Part shown: piece after piece, positions 7,305 to 15,908 of the stretch | Layout: every line of letters starts with the position of its first letter | How positions within the stretch are numbered: the first letter of the stretch is position 1 | Assembly (NCBI GenBank): GCA_039030395.1 | Contig: JBCCEF010000014.1 | Span: forward strand, 62,001-126,000 | Direction: 5' to 3' | DNA length: 64,000 nt | From: Acidobacteriota bacterium | Lineage (GTDB): Bacteria; Acidobacteriota; Thermoanaerobaculia; Multivoradales; JBCCEF01 | Made by a program: the position numbers and the translations under genes | The notes under the pieces: generated by a model | Database searches by the model: none | Told to the model about the DNA's origin: nothing | Seen by the model: only the letters and a program-made list of their open reading frames with translations

Positions 7305-8603
7305 CTAGAAGCAGGAGCACCCCGTGCACTTGGTGCCGATGGGCCTGTTCGGGTTGTTCGGGTGGTAGTAGGTCACGGTGCTGTCGTGGCAGGTCTTGCA
7401 GCCGCCGTTCTTGGCGCAGGCGGCGCCGTTGGTCTTGCAGGCCGTACCGCCGAGACTGCACTGAGCGGACCCGCGCGGCACCTGCTTGGTCTCGCACGCC
7501 TTGTCCTCCTTCGGATCGTTGTCTTCGTCGCAAGCGTAGGCGACCCGGACGCTGCCGACCTGGAGCTCGCCGCTCACGCTCGCCAAGCGATAGCCGCCGA
7601 ACCCACCGGGCCGGAAAGCGACATAGCCTTCGGAAACAGAGCCGCGCCCGATGTAGGTCGAGTCCGGATCGGCGTCGAAGGTCACCGCCAGACCGACTTC
7701 ACCGCCGAGGATACGGCCGTCCGCCAGGGAGATGTCGACGTAGCTCGGGGCGTCGGGATCGTCATCGAACACCAGACCCCCAATCTGTGGGGAGGTTGCC
7801 GTCCCGCTGTCGTCGATGACCTCGAAGCGAACCACACCGCCTTCCATCGCCTTCAGGGTGCCGGTGGTGTGGCCGGACTGCGACTGGATGGCGATGCCGC
7901 CCGCCACCTGACAGGTACTCCCGCCCGGCGCGACGTCCGCCGCGAAGGTCGTCTCGGCGTTGAGGAGCACTTGTCCGAAGGAAGAATGCACCAGGGCCAG
8001 GTCCGCATGATCGACCCGGCCGTTGTCGTCCAGATCCGCGTCGCGGCGGCCGGCATCGGCCTTTGCCCCCATCTCGCTGCGCACGAAGACAAGGTCTTCG
8101 AGGTCCACCACCCCGTTCTCCATCGGGTCCGGATTGGCTTCCCCCCGGCGCAGCAGCCGGGCGGCGGGAACGCCTATCACAGGGCTGTCGCGCCGCTCGT
8201 CGAAGACGAAGTTGAGAACGGTGGCAGTCCCCCCGGCGACATCCACGCCGTAGGCTCCGGACGCCCCGCTTTCGCTCTCCGTCGCGGACACCAGGTAACT
8301 CCCTTCCTTGAGGCCGGAGACCGAATAGGCTCCGTCACCGTCGGTTACGGCCTTGGCCACCACATCGCCTTCGCCGTCCTGTACTTCAACCAGCAGCGCC
8401 GCGACCGGCGCGCCCCAGGGCAGTTCGGAAGAGTTGGCGCCGCCGTAGGCGAAGCCGGTAATGGTTCCGGGCGACTCCGGTTCCGGTAGCTCCTCGACCG
8501 GCGAGGCGACCTCCGGTAGAGCGAGGGCCGGGCCGGCGATCAGGGTGAGAAAGACGACAAGGACGACGAGGGGAACTGAGGAAGGGTAAGGGATTCGTTT
8601 CAT
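7305..8603 (-). CDS. Secreted dockerin-like protein with cysteine-rich C-terminal tail
   Basis: A 432-residue protein. The ATG at 8603 is preceded by AAGGAG and opens a signal peptide ending ALA. Order of parts: a carboxypeptidase-regulatory-like beta domain (about 45-125; DGAYSVSGLKEGSYLVSA); a dockerin-like pair of calcium loops (about 160-205; NGVVDLEDLVFVRSE and DADLDDNGRVDHADLALVHSSFG); a beta-rich middle (about 215-360); and a tail in which 10 Cys fall within about 70 residues, ending GCKTCH and KCTGCSCF. Dockerin-like repeats are frequent in secreted proteins of environmental bacteria outside cellulosomes. The tail could form a disulfide-rich knot or bind metal. An isolated gene; function unknown. 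Confidence 0.7.
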   Translation of the reverse strand: MKRIPYPSSVPLVVLVVFLTLIAGPALALPEVASPVEELPEPESPGTITGFAYGGANSSELPWGAPVAALLVEVQDGEGDVVAKAVTDGDGAYSVSGLKEGSYLVSATESESGASGAYGVDVAGGTATVLNFVFDERRDSPVIGVPAARLLRRGEANPDPMENGVVDLEDLVFVRSEMGAKADAGRRDADLDDNGRVDHADLALVHSSFGQVLLNAETTFAADVAPGGSTCQVAGGIAIQSQSGHTTGTLKAMEGGVVRFEVIDDSGTATSPQIGGLVFDDDPDAPSYVDISLADGRILGGEVGLAVTFDADPDSTYIGRGSVSEGYVAFRPGGFGGYRLASVSGELQVGSVRVAYACDEDNDPKEDKACETKQVPRGSAQCSLGGTACKTNGAACAKNGGCKTCHDSTVTYYHPNNPNRPIGTKCTGCSCF

Positions 8604-8829
8604 GGTTTCTCCTTGACGCGCTCCGATCACCGCGCGGAGCACAAAGGTCACTCACCGGTCGCCCGCGAGAGCCGGATCGGCCGGTGACGGAACTCGAGGT
8701 TCGGGCCGCCTCACGCGCGGCGGCACCGTACCTTCAAAAAGCGCGATCGGCCCGCGATCTCGATAAACGCCGGGTGTAGACTTTTTCCTACCCGGTGACC
8801 TCTCCGGCCAACCGACCTAGGAGTCCAGC

Positions 8830-9435
8830 ATGAAACGATTCTCAGAAACCTCACGGCGATGCGCGACCCGCTTCGCCCTGCTGGTGACGGCCCTCGCGGC
8901 CTTCTTCCTCAGCGCCTGCCTCCGGCCGGCGCCGGCTCCTTCGACCCCGGCCGATCAAGCGGTCGAGAACGCTCGTCTCGAAGCCGAGGTACGCGCCGCT
9001 CTGCTGGACAAGCTCGGCAGCGACGCGATGACCATCGAGCCCTCAGTGACCGGCAACCGGGTGGTGCTCGACGGCACCGTGGTGGAGCGTTCGAGCCAGG
9101 AGCTGGCGGAAGAGGTGGCCACCGCGGTGCGCGGCATTCGCAAGGTGCGCAACCGCCTGCGGATTCAGGACGATGGCGCCGGCGTGATGAGCGAAGCGGT
9201 CAGCACCGCCGAGGACGAGGTGCGCGACGCGGTGGTCGAAGCGCGCTTGAAGAGCCGGATCCTCGGCGAGATCGGCCGTTTCGGCTTGGAGATCGAAGTG
9301 GAGGTGGCGGACGGCGTCGCCAGCCTGCGCGGCTGGCTGCCGGATGCGGAACGCAAGGGCTACGCCATGGAGGCGGCCCGCGCCACGCCGGGGGTCGACA
9401 AGGTGATCGACCTGCTGCGGGTGGGTCTGGAGTAA
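8830..9435 (+). CDS. BON-domain lipoprotein (OsmY/DolP-like)
   Basis: A 201-residue exported lipoprotein. The N terminus carries a signal peptide with lipobox LSAC (Cys at about residue 31), followed by a Pro/Ala linker and two BON domains (about 45-112 and 130-200). Each BON domain shows the typical pattern of a helix, then VxLxGxV, then a helix and a VxxVxxxL strand (VVLDGTVVERSSQ; ASLRGWLPDAERKG). BON proteins bind phospholipid and help keep the outer membrane intact, or respond to osmotic stress. AGGAG at 8819-8823 precedes the ATG. Monocistronic, with a hairpin directly after the stop. Confidence 0.85.
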   Translation: MKRFSETSRRCATRFALLVTALAAFFLSACLRPAPAPSTPADQAVENARLEAEVRAALLDKLGSDAMTIEPSVTGNRVVLDGTVVERSSQELAEEVATAVRGIRKVRNRLRIQDDGAGVMSEAVSTAEDEVRDAVVEARLKSRILGEIGRFGLEIEVEVADGVASLRGWLPDAERKGYAMEAARATPGVDKVIDLLRVGLE

Positions 9436-9441
9436 GAAACG

Positions 9442-9465
9442 CGGGGGCCGAGAAGGCCCCCGTTT
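9442..9465. terminator. Bidirectional intrinsic terminator
   Basis: CGGGGGCC (9442-9449) and GGCCCCCG (9455-9462) form a perfect 8-bp stem with a 5-nt loop, followed by TTT. It lies between the BON lipoprotein and the convergent beta-barrel gene, and can serve both. Confidence 0.75.
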
Positions 9466-9473
9466 GGCCCCAG

Positions 9474-10112
9474 CTAGAAGGTGAAAACCAGACCGACGAT
9501 GCCCTCGCCCTGGTAGAGGTACTCGCCGTCGTCGTACTCGTAGCAGAAGCGGCGATCACAGAACACCTCATCCTCTTCGTCCACCACGGTGGTGAACAGG
9601 CGCCCTTCGAAGCGCAGTCCCACATGGTCACTGAAAGCGATCTTGGCGCCGCCGCCGAAGCTGGCCGAGAAATAGGTCTCGTCGCTGCCACCGTTGTCCG
9701 GACTGAGCTGGGTGACACCGGCGCTCACCACCACGAAGGGTTGCACCTGGCCCGGCGTCCACTGATAACGGCCACCGACGTGGTAGTAGTCCACATCGAG
9801 ATCGAACAGTCGCGCGTCAGGCTCGAAGATACCGCCTTCGAGGCGCAGTTCGGTTTGCTGCCGGCTGGCGAGGAGTTCGACGGCAACGGCCGGGTTGACG
9901 GCAAAGTCCACCATCACGCCGTAGCTCGCTCCTTCGTCCACTTCGACGTCGCGGCCGATGCCGAAGAAATCGTTGTCGAAGCGGTCGAACTCACCACCAA
10001 AGCGATAGCCGGCGAAAGGAGTGATTTCAAAGGACTGCGCCAGCGCGGTCGGCGCCGCAAGAACGGCGAGAAGCAAGGAAAGCCCCAGGCTCCACTGTGC
10101 TGAACGGTTCAT
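9474..10112 (-). CDS. Small outer membrane beta-barrel protein
   Basis: A 212-residue protein with a signal peptide (about residues 1-25, ending ALAQ). The mature part is built of alternating amphipathic strands typical of 8-stranded OmpA/OmpW-like barrels: FEITPFAGYRFGG at the start, YYHVGGRYQW in the middle, GGGAKIAFSDHVGLRFEGR, and a final strand GLVFTF ending in aromatic Phe, as expected for recognition by the BAM machinery. Two Cys (FCDRRFCYEYDD) lie in one probable extracellular loop and could form a disulfide. Function beyond being a surface barrel is unknown. Confidence 0.75.
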   Translation of the reverse strand: MNRSAQWSLGLSLLLAVLAAPTALAQSFEITPFAGYRFGGEFDRFDNDFFGIGRDVEVDEGASYGVMVDFAVNPAVAVELLASRQQTELRLEGGIFEPDARLFDLDVDYYHVGGRYQWTPGQVQPFVVVSAGVTQLSPDNGGSDETYFSASFGGGAKIAFSDHVGLRFEGRLFTTVVDEEDEVFCDRRFCYEYDDGEYLYQGEGIVGLVFTF

Positions 10113-10338
10113 CAGTACTCTCCGATGTCATTGGTCAGATGGGCAAAGAACGCTGGTGCTTCGCCCGGGAATGCTCCCGTGAGAGCACCCCCCTTCCTTC
10201 TACGGATCTTAAGGCTATTTGATTTCACGCAAACGGGAGTTTGCCCGCGATCACCGAATTCCCGAAGTGCCTGGTAAGCTCCCTGCCCAATCGTGGCCCC
10301 GAGAGGATTCACTAGCGGGCCGACACCGGAGACCCTTC

Positions 10339-11562
10339 ATGGCCGAACTCGAGTTTTCTCGCGCTTTCCTGGAAGCGCTTCCAAAGTCCGATCTGCACCT
10401 GCATCTCGACGGTTCCCTGCGCCTGCCGACCCTCATCGAGCTGGCCCGGGAGCGCAACGTCACCCTGCCCTCGGATACCCCGGAGGGCCTGCTCGAGCTG
10501 GTGTTCAAGGAGAACTACCGCGACCTGCCGGACTATTTACACGGCTTCGCCTACACCTGTGCGGTGATGACCGATCCGGAGGCAATGGAGCGCATCGCTT
10601 TCGAGCTGGCCGAAGACTGCATGGCCGAAGGCGTGCGCTACATCGAAGTGCGCTTCGCTCCGCAGCTCCATGTGCGACCGGGCTTCGATGTCGGGCAGGT
10701 GCTCGAAGCCGTCTTCAAAGGGCTGGAACGGGCGCGGCGGCGAGACGATGAATCCCGGGAGCCGGGGCAGATTCCATTCAATTTCGGCATCATCGCCTCG
10801 GCCATGCGGATGTTCACCGGCGGCTTCGCCCCCTACTTCCGCAACCTGCTGGAAGCCCTGGACCAATGGCCGATGGAAGAGGTTCACGGGGTCGCATCGC
10901 TGTCCCTGGCGCGCTCGGTGGCCGAAGCGCGGGACCGCCTGGGCGTGCCGGTGGTGGCCTTCGACCTGGCCGGCGCCGAGGCGGGGAATCCGGCCTCGGA
11001 CCACGTACGGGCCTACGAGTTCGCCAGCCGCCACTTCCTGAAGAAGACCGTCCACGCCGGCGAGGCCTACGGGCCGGAGAGCATCTACCAGGCGATCACC
11101 CAGCTCAATGCCGACCGCATCGGCCACGGCACCCACCTCTACTCCACCCACCAGGTGGAAGCGGACGATCCGGAGCGCTACGTGCACCGCCTCGCCGAGT
11201 ACATCGCCGACCGGCGGATTACCCTGGAGGTGTGCATCACCTCCAACCTGCAGACCATGCCGGAGCTGCGCCGGGTGGAAGACCATCCCTTCGGTCGCAT
11301 GCTCAAAGAGAAGCTCTCCGTCGCGCTGTGCACGGACAACCGCCTGGTGTCACGCACCACCGTGACGGACGAGATCGATCAGGCCTGCCGCGCCTTCGCC
11401 ATGACCCCCGAGGAACTACGCGACGTGGTGATCCACGGCTTCAAGCGCAGCTTCTACCCCGGTACCTACCGCGAAAAGCGCAAGTACGTGCGCCAGGTGA
11501 TCGATCGCTACGACGAGATCGCCGCCGAGCACGGCGTGCCGACCAAGGAAGGCTCCCTGTGA
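10339..11562 (+). CDS. add: Adenosine deaminase family protein
   Basis: A 407-residue zinc hydrolase of the amidohydrolase superfamily that deaminates adenosine (or a related aminopurine) in purine salvage. The ATG at 10339 is chosen because GGAG precedes it and homology-like sequence begins at PKSDLHLHLDGS (zinc ligands His20 and His22); the frame is open upstream without family features. HAGEAYGPESI carries the zinc-binding His and catalytic Glu, RIGHGT the second conserved His, and LCTDNRLVSRTTVT the catalytic Asp. Substrate specificity cannot be read from these motifs, so adenine or aminodeoxyfutalosine deaminase remain possible. The downstream small gene overlaps its stop. Confidence 0.85.
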   Translation: MAELEFSRAFLEALPKSDLHLHLDGSLRLPTLIELARERNVTLPSDTPEGLLELVFKENYRDLPDYLHGFAYTCAVMTDPEAMERIAFELAEDCMAEGVRYIEVRFAPQLHVRPGFDVGQVLEAVFKGLERARRRDDESREPGQIPFNFGIIASAMRMFTGGFAPYFRNLLEALDQWPMEEVHGVASLSLARSVAEARDRLGVPVVAFDLAGAEAGNPASDHVRAYEFASRHFLKKTVHAGEAYGPESIYQAITQLNADRIGHGTHLYSTHQVEADDPERYVHRLAEYIADRRITLEVCITSNLQTMPELRRVEDHPFGRMLKEKLSVALCTDNRLVSRTTVTDEIDQACRAFAMTPEELRDVVIHGFKRSFYPGTYREKRKYVRQVIDRYDEIAAEHGVPTKEGSL

Positions 11563-11774
11563 GCGATGCGGAGAACCCGGCGCCGCGTTTTCCAGAGATC
11601 GAAGTCGATCTCCACGACCCACACGGTCACCCGACGGCGATGATCGCCATCGTGCGCAAGGCGCTCCAGGAAGCGGGTCACGGCGACGCGGCACGTCAGT
11701 ACACCCACCGGGCGCTGGCAGCAGGTCCGGCGGAGTTGATCGCGCTGGCCCGTCAGTGGGTGACGGTTCTCTAG
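11559..11774 (+). CDS. Small conserved-looking protein coupled to adenosine deaminase
   Basis: A 71-residue protein starting at a GTG that overlaps the deaminase stop (GTGA). It contains IEVDLHDPHGHPTAMIAI followed by VRKALQEAGHGDAARQY, resembling a group of small proteins with the pattern DLxxPxGNxxxLIxxVRxALRxAG whose function is unknown to me. The mixture of a short beta strand and two helices fits a small soluble domain. Coupling to the deaminase suggests coordinated expression, but no functional link is visible in the sequence. Confidence 0.6.
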   Translation: MSDAENPAPRFPEIEVDLHDPHGHPTAMIAIVRKALQEAGHGDAARQYTHRALAAGPAELIALARQWVTVL

Positions 11775-11787
11775 AGGTCGTGGGTCT

Positions 11788-12441
11788 CTAGCGCCGCAGG
11801 CTCTTGGCCACCCGAAAGCCAGCGTCCGGCACGGCCACCTCGGCGCCCTCTTTGCGCCGCAACGCGCACGAGATCCCCGCCCTCGGGGTGCGGAAGGAGC
11901 CTCCGCGCAGAACTCTCACCGGATCGTCCTCAGCCTCCGCCGCCACCCACTCCCAGGCTCCGCCGAGCATGCCGAAGAGGCCGAAGCCGTTGGCCTTGCG
12001 ATCGTCCAGGGGGTGTAGTCGACCCTCGCTGTTGTCCGCGTCCCACTGGTGGCGCCCGGCCTCTTCCGAGTCGTCGCCGGTCTGGAAGCGCTGACCCACC
12101 AGGCCGCCGCGGCAGGCGTACTCCCACTCCGCCTCGCTCGCTAGGCGCATCGGTTTGCGCGCGATCTCGGCGTACCAGGTGCAGTATTCGGCGGCATCTT
12201 GCCAGCTCACGCCGAGGGCCGGATCGCGGTCGTCCGGCGCCCAAGGGGAGCGCTCGAACCCTGGGTCGAAGGCCTCGAACTGCTCGTTGGTGATCGGCAC
12301 CTTGCTCAGGTAGAAGGGCTCGATGGAGCGTGGCTCGCCGACGGGCCGCTCCAGGTCTCCTCCAGGAACCAGCCACAGGACGGTGCGCGGGTAGCGGGTG
12401 TAGTGATCTCTCATCGCTTCGTGCAGGCGTTCAGAGGCCAT
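11788..12441 (-). CDS. FGE-sulfatase (SUMF1-fold) domain protein lacking the catalytic cysteine
   Basis: A 217-residue protein made of one FGE-sulfatase/SUMF1 domain: the fold shows in PITNEQFEAF, GVSWQDAAEYCTWYAE, MRLASEAEWEYACRGG, GLFGMLGGAWEWV and RVLRGGSF, ending AGFRVAKSL. In copper-dependent formylglycine-generating enzymes a Cys follows RGGSF; here the sequence is RGGSFRTPRAG, so sulfatase activation is unlikely. The ATG at 12441 overlaps the end of the upstream glycosyltransferase by 11 bp, making it the last gene of a minus-strand glycan operon. Members of this fold without the cysteines include binding and C-S-bond-forming proteins. The true activity is unknown. Confidence 0.75.
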   Translation of the reverse strand: MASERLHEAMRDHYTRYPRTVLWLVPGGDLERPVGEPRSIEPFYLSKVPITNEQFEAFDPGFERSPWAPDDRDPALGVSWQDAAEYCTWYAEIARKPMRLASEAEWEYACRGGLVGQRFQTGDDSEEAGRHQWDADNSEGRLHPLDDRKANGFGLFGMLGGAWEWVAAEAEDDPVRVLRGGSFRTPRAGISCALRRKEGAEVAVPDAGFRVAKSLRR

Positions 12442-13537
12442 CGAGAACCTGGCGGGCGCGGGCGTCCCAGGTGTGGTGGGAGAGCAGATGCTCGCGGGCT
12501 CGTCGGCCGAGCCGTCGGCGCTCTTCGGCGTCGTCGGCCAACCGCCGGACGGCGGCCTCCCAGGCATTCGGCTCGTCGGCCGGCACGAGGACGGCGTCGT
12601 CGCCATCGGTCAGGACCTCGCGCAGCACCGGCAGGTCCGACGACACAATGGCTGTGCCGGTCGCCATGTACTCGAACATCTTCATCGGCGACATGTACGC
12701 GGCGGTGTCACTGCCGCCGCTCGCCACCGCCACCCGGTGTTGATAGGGCATCAGCAGGAGGTCGAAGCGGCGATAGTGCGCGGCCAGCCGGCCGGGCGGA
12801 ACGAAACCGTGGAAGGTCAGGTTCGGTCTCTCCGCCCGGCTCTGCCAGGCGGCGACGTCCTGCGGGCGCCCGCCGACGACGTGGAAGTCGGCCTGTGGCA
12901 GCCGCGTCGCCAGCTCCGCAACGATCTCGATCCCGCGCCCTGGGTACAGGTGCCCGACGTAGCCGACCTGGAGCCGGCCGCCCTCGCTCTTCTCGTGCGG
13001 CTCGGGAGGCGGATCGGCGGCGTCGTGAGCCACCAGGGTACGCTCACCGACCGGCAGGGCATCGACCTCGGCGAGCAGCCCGCGGAGGGCCGCGGAGATG
13101 ACGACCAGACGGCGCAGGGAGGGCGCCGCGACGAGGCGGCGAAGACGGTCGAGGGCCCGGCCGCTCGGGACGTTGTGGGCCTCGAAGATCAGCGGCATGC
13201 CCAGCCGGGCCGCGATCCGGGCGCCGCCGGGATCACGGGCATAAACCAGGTCGACGGTGCCTCGCCGCCGGCGCAGCAGCGCCTCCTGGGCGGCCGCCCA
13301 CAGCAGGCCGCCGCCGCGCCAGGCCGGTCGCGGCAGCGAAGTGAGGCGGAAGCCGGTGGCGACGCCGTAGAAGGCGAAGGGATCGTCGACCCCCGGCTCC
13401 TGGCGGGCCGCGCTCCGCTTGGTGACCAGCTCCACCTGGTGGCCGGCTCGGGACAAAGCGGCGCACATCTTCATCACATGAACGCTCGACGCGCGCCGCG
13501 ACGGGACGTAGGAGAGGGACAGGTAGAGCAGTCTCAC
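12431..13537 (-). CDS. Glycosyltransferase, GT4-like
   Basis: A 368-residue GT-B glycosyltransferase, probably adding one sugar to a lipid-linked glycan on the cytoplasmic face. The GTG at 13537 overlaps the stop of the upstream wecB-like gene (GTGA) and starts directly at VRLLYLSLSYVPSRRASSVH, the usual N-terminal Rossmann strand. The C-terminal half has the GT4 features: GYVGHLYPGRGIEIV (nucleotide-sugar domain), MKMFEYMATGTAIVSSDLPVL with the conserved E-x7-type donor site, and DDAVLVPADEPNAWEAAV. Donor and acceptor cannot be predicted. It sits between UDP-GlcNAc 2-epimerase and the FGE-fold gene. Confidence 0.85.
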   Translation of the reverse strand: MRLLYLSLSYVPSRRASSVHVMKMCAALSRAGHQVELVTKRSAARQEPGVDDPFAFYGVATGFRLTSLPRPAWRGGGLLWAAAQEALLRRRRGTVDLVYARDPGGARIAARLGMPLIFEAHNVPSGRALDRLRRLVAAPSLRRLVVISAALRGLLAEVDALPVGERTLVAHDAADPPPEPHEKSEGGRLQVGYVGHLYPGRGIEIVAELATRLPQADFHVVGGRPQDVAAWQSRAERPNLTFHGFVPPGRLAAHYRRFDLLLMPYQHRVAVASGGSDTAAYMSPMKMFEYMATGTAIVSSDLPVLREVLTDGDDAVLVPADEPNAWEAAVRRLADDAEERRRLGRRAREHLLSHHTWDARARQVLDGL

Positions 13538-14712
13538 CGCGCGCTCGGAGCCTTCCAGCTCGTGCGCTCGAGGACATCGACGATGCGCTCGGCGGCGTGC
13601 CCGTCCCACAGCGGTGGAGGCTGGCGGGCATCGGCATTGCTGGCCAGCGCCTCGCTTCCGGCGCGCACGATCGCGGCCGGATCGCGGCCGACCAGCCGGT
13701 TGGTGCCCAGCTCCAGGGTCACCGGCCGCTCGGTGTTGTCGCGTAGCGTCAGGCAGGGGATGCCGAGGGCCGTCGTCTCCTCCTGGATTCCGCCGGAATC
13801 GGTGAGGACCAGTCGGGCGCCGTCGAGCAGGCCGATGAAGTCGAGGTAGCCGAGCGGCTCGACCGCGCGCAGGCCGCCTCCCGGCCCGTCCACCGATCCG
13901 TCCGTCAAGAGCCGGGCGATCTCGGCGTTCTCGGCCAGCCGCGCCCGGGTGCGCGGATGGACCGGGAACACCACCGGCAGCCGCCGGCCGATCTCACCGA
14001 CGGCGCCGAGCAGGGCCGACAGCGATTCAGGGGAGTCCACGTTTCCCGGCCGGTGCAGGGTCAGGACCGCGTAGCCGCCCACCACCAGCCCGAGCCGCTC
14101 GAGCAGGCCGCCGCGCCCCTCGCGCGCCCGGTCGAGGGCGGCGAACAGGCTGTCGACCATGGTGTTGCCCACTCGGAAGATGCGCTCGGCCGGCACGCCC
14201 TCGCGCCCCAGGTTGCGGTCGCCACTCTCCTCGGTCGTGAAGAGCAGCGTCGACAGGCAGTCGGTGACCCGCCGGTTGATCTCCTCGGGCATGGTTTCGT
14301 CGAAGGAGCGTAGCCCGGCCTCGACGTGGGCGACCGGGATCCAAAGCTTGGCGGCGGTCAGAGCCGCCGCCACGGTCGAGTTGACGTCGCCGAAAACCAG
14401 CAGCAAATCCGGCCGGCGCTCCTCGAGGACCGGCTCGATCCCCCGCATTACCGCCGCCGTCTGCTCGGCGTGAGATCCCGAGCCGACGCCCAGGTGGAGG
14501 TCCGGCCGCGGCAGGCCGAGGTCGCGGAAGAAGACGTCCGACAGCGCCGCGTCGTAGTGCTGACCGGTGTGCACCAGGAACGTAGAGAAGCCGCCGCGCC
14601 GCCCGAGCGCCGACACAACCGGCGCTGCCTTGACGAAGTTCGGCCGGGCACCGACGACGGCCACCACCTCGATCGGTCGGCGGTCGGATCGAGGCGTCGG
14701 TTCAGCGGGCAT
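13534..14712 (-). CDS. wecB: UDP-N-acetylglucosamine 2-epimerase (non-hydrolysing)
   Basis: A 392-residue enzyme that interconverts UDP-GlcNAc and UDP-ManNAc. Family motifs are complete: VGARPNFVKAAPVV at the N terminus, HTGQHYD, FGDVNSTVAA, HVEAGLRSFDETMPEEINRR with the catalytic residues, TLHRPGNVD, VFPVHPRTR and LTDSGGIQEE near the UDP site. The ATG at 14712 overlaps the upstream glycosyltransferase by 11 bp, and an earlier in-frame ATG would read through it. UDP-ManNAc made here is a natural substrate for the UDP-HexNAc dehydrogenase encoded at 42955, giving ManNAc uronic acid, if both act in one pathway. Confidence 0.93.
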   Translation of the reverse strand: MPAEPTPRSDRRPIEVVAVVGARPNFVKAAPVVSALGRRGGFSTFLVHTGQHYDAALSDVFFRDLGLPRPDLHLGVGSGSHAEQTAAVMRGIEPVLEERRPDLLLVFGDVNSTVAAALTAAKLWIPVAHVEAGLRSFDETMPEEINRRVTDCLSTLLFTTEESGDRNLGREGVPAERIFRVGNTMVDSLFAALDRAREGRGGLLERLGLVVGGYAVLTLHRPGNVDSPESLSALLGAVGEIGRRLPVVFPVHPRTRARLAENAEIARLLTDGSVDGPGGGLRAVEPLGYLDFIGLLDGARLVLTDSGGIQEETTALGIPCLTLRDNTERPVTLELGTNRLVGRDPAAIVRAGSEALASNADARQPPPLWDGHAAERIVDVLERTSWKAPSAR

Positions 14713-15847
14713 GATCGGCGAGGAGCTGTTCGAAGAAGGTGGTCGAGGTCGCGGCGGCGGCATCCCAGGTCAAGGTGGCCTCCGCGCGGCGGCGGGCCGC
14801 CTGGCCGAGCCGGCGGCGCAAGGCCTCGTCCTCGAGATCGGCGAGGGCGGCGGCGAGATCGGCGGCGGAGCCGGGGGCGACGAGCAGCCCATCGCCGCCG
14901 TGCTGGACGATCTTACTCTGCTCACCGACCCGCGTCGCGACGACCGGCCGGCCGAGCGCCATGTACTCGGGGAGCTTTGACGGGAAGCCGTAGAGCGCGG
15001 TGTGGTGAGCCGGGCGCGGCACCGCCAGAATGTCGGCGGTGGCGAGAAGTGCCGGCACGTCCTCGTAGGTCGCCGGTCCCGGGGCGACCAGGCGCTCGCC
15101 GAGGGAGCGAGCGCGCCGAGCCAGGGCGGGAGCCGCGTCGAGGTCGCCGACCAGCAGGAGCTCGAGATCCGCTCCCGCCGCCAGCCTGCGCTCGACCGCC
15201 GCCACCAGGACGTCCACTCCCTGGTAGGGCCGGAAGTTGCCGGCGTACCCGATGCGCAACCGGCCGCCAGGCGGCGATCCCACGGAGGACCCTGGGGGCG
15301 GAGGGCCGGCAGCGGGCCGGAAGAGCTCGGTGTCGACCCCGCCCCACAGCACGCGCACCGGTCGTTGCCATCGCCGGGCTCGTACGGCCAACGCCTCGCA
15401 GACCACGGTGAAGGCGCCGAGCCGCGGCGCCCAGCGGCGCTCGTCCGCCCAGGCACGAGCCGCGTCCGCTACGCGGCGCGGGAGTGACCGTGTGCGCCGC
15501 TCCCACCGCTCGCGCGGCAGGTGACCGTGGAGGTCGGCGACGGTCAGCGGGCCATCGTCGACCGCCACGGCGGCCAGCCAAGGCAGTGCCTTGTGCGTGT
15601 GGCCGTGGACTACGTCGGGCTGGAGTTCGGCGATGGCCTGGCGGAAACTCGCGCTCGGATCGGCAGCCGGCCCCAGCGAGCGGTGCTCGATGCCCAGTGC
15701 GGCCTCGACTTCGGCGCGGGCATCGCGGCTCACCGCGCAGACCTCGACGCCCGGTCGTCGAGCCAAGGCGCGGGTCAGGTTGCGCGCTCGCGAAGGGGTG
15801 CCCCGCGGAGCGAGCAAGTGGGCTCCGAAGAGGGTCAGAACTCGCAA
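14702..15847 (-). CDS. Glycosyltransferase, GT4-like (TTG start)
   Basis: A 381-residue GT-B glycosyltransferase. The TTG at 15847 is preferred because the protein then starts (M)RVLTLFGAHLLAPRGTPSR, the typical first strand; the frame upstream runs into the neighbouring epimerase gene on the same strand and carries no family sequence. The C-terminal donor domain shows LRIGYAGNFRPYQGVDVLVAAV, FPSKLPEYMALGRPVVATRVG and GDGLLVAPGSAADLAAAL. The N-terminal half contains DVVHGHTHKALPWLA, as in many lipopolysaccharide or capsule glycosyltransferases. It lies 61 bp after the SDR epimerase gene and overlaps wecB by 11 bp. Substrates unknown. Confidence 0.8.
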   Translation of the reverse strand: MRVLTLFGAHLLAPRGTPSRARNLTRALARRPGVEVCAVSRDARAEVEAALGIEHRSLGPAADPSASFRQAIAELQPDVVHGHTHKALPWLAAVAVDDGPLTVADLHGHLPRERWERRTRSLPRRVADAARAWADERRWAPRLGAFTVVCEALAVRARRWQRPVRVLWGGVDTELFRPAAGPPPPGSSVGSPPGGRLRIGYAGNFRPYQGVDVLVAAVERRLAAGADLELLLVGDLDAAPALARRARSLGERLVAPGPATYEDVPALLATADILAVPRPAHHTALYGFPSKLPEYMALGRPVVATRVGEQSKIVQHGGDGLLVAPGSAADLAAALADLEDEALRRRLGQAARRRAEATLTWDAAAATSTTFFEQLLADHAR

Positions 15848-15908
15848 GGAAGAACCTCGGTTCGGCGATGGAAGAGGGCCGAATCCGTCAGCCGAGAGGG
15901 AGGCCGGC

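Noticed and set aside
10866-11774. A longer frame joining adenosine deaminase sequence to the small downstream protein
   Set aside because: The first part is the deaminase in another frame; only 11559-11774 is supported by GTGA coupling.
11788-12441. Annotation as an active formylglycine-generating enzyme
   Set aside because: The catalytic Cys following RGGSF is missing and no sulfatase is nearby.
12473-13849. A 458-codon open frame on the plus strand opposite glycosyltransferase and wecB-like genes
   Set aside because: The opposite strand encodes well-conserved enzymes with complete motifs; the plus-strand frame has no motif or ribosome binding site.
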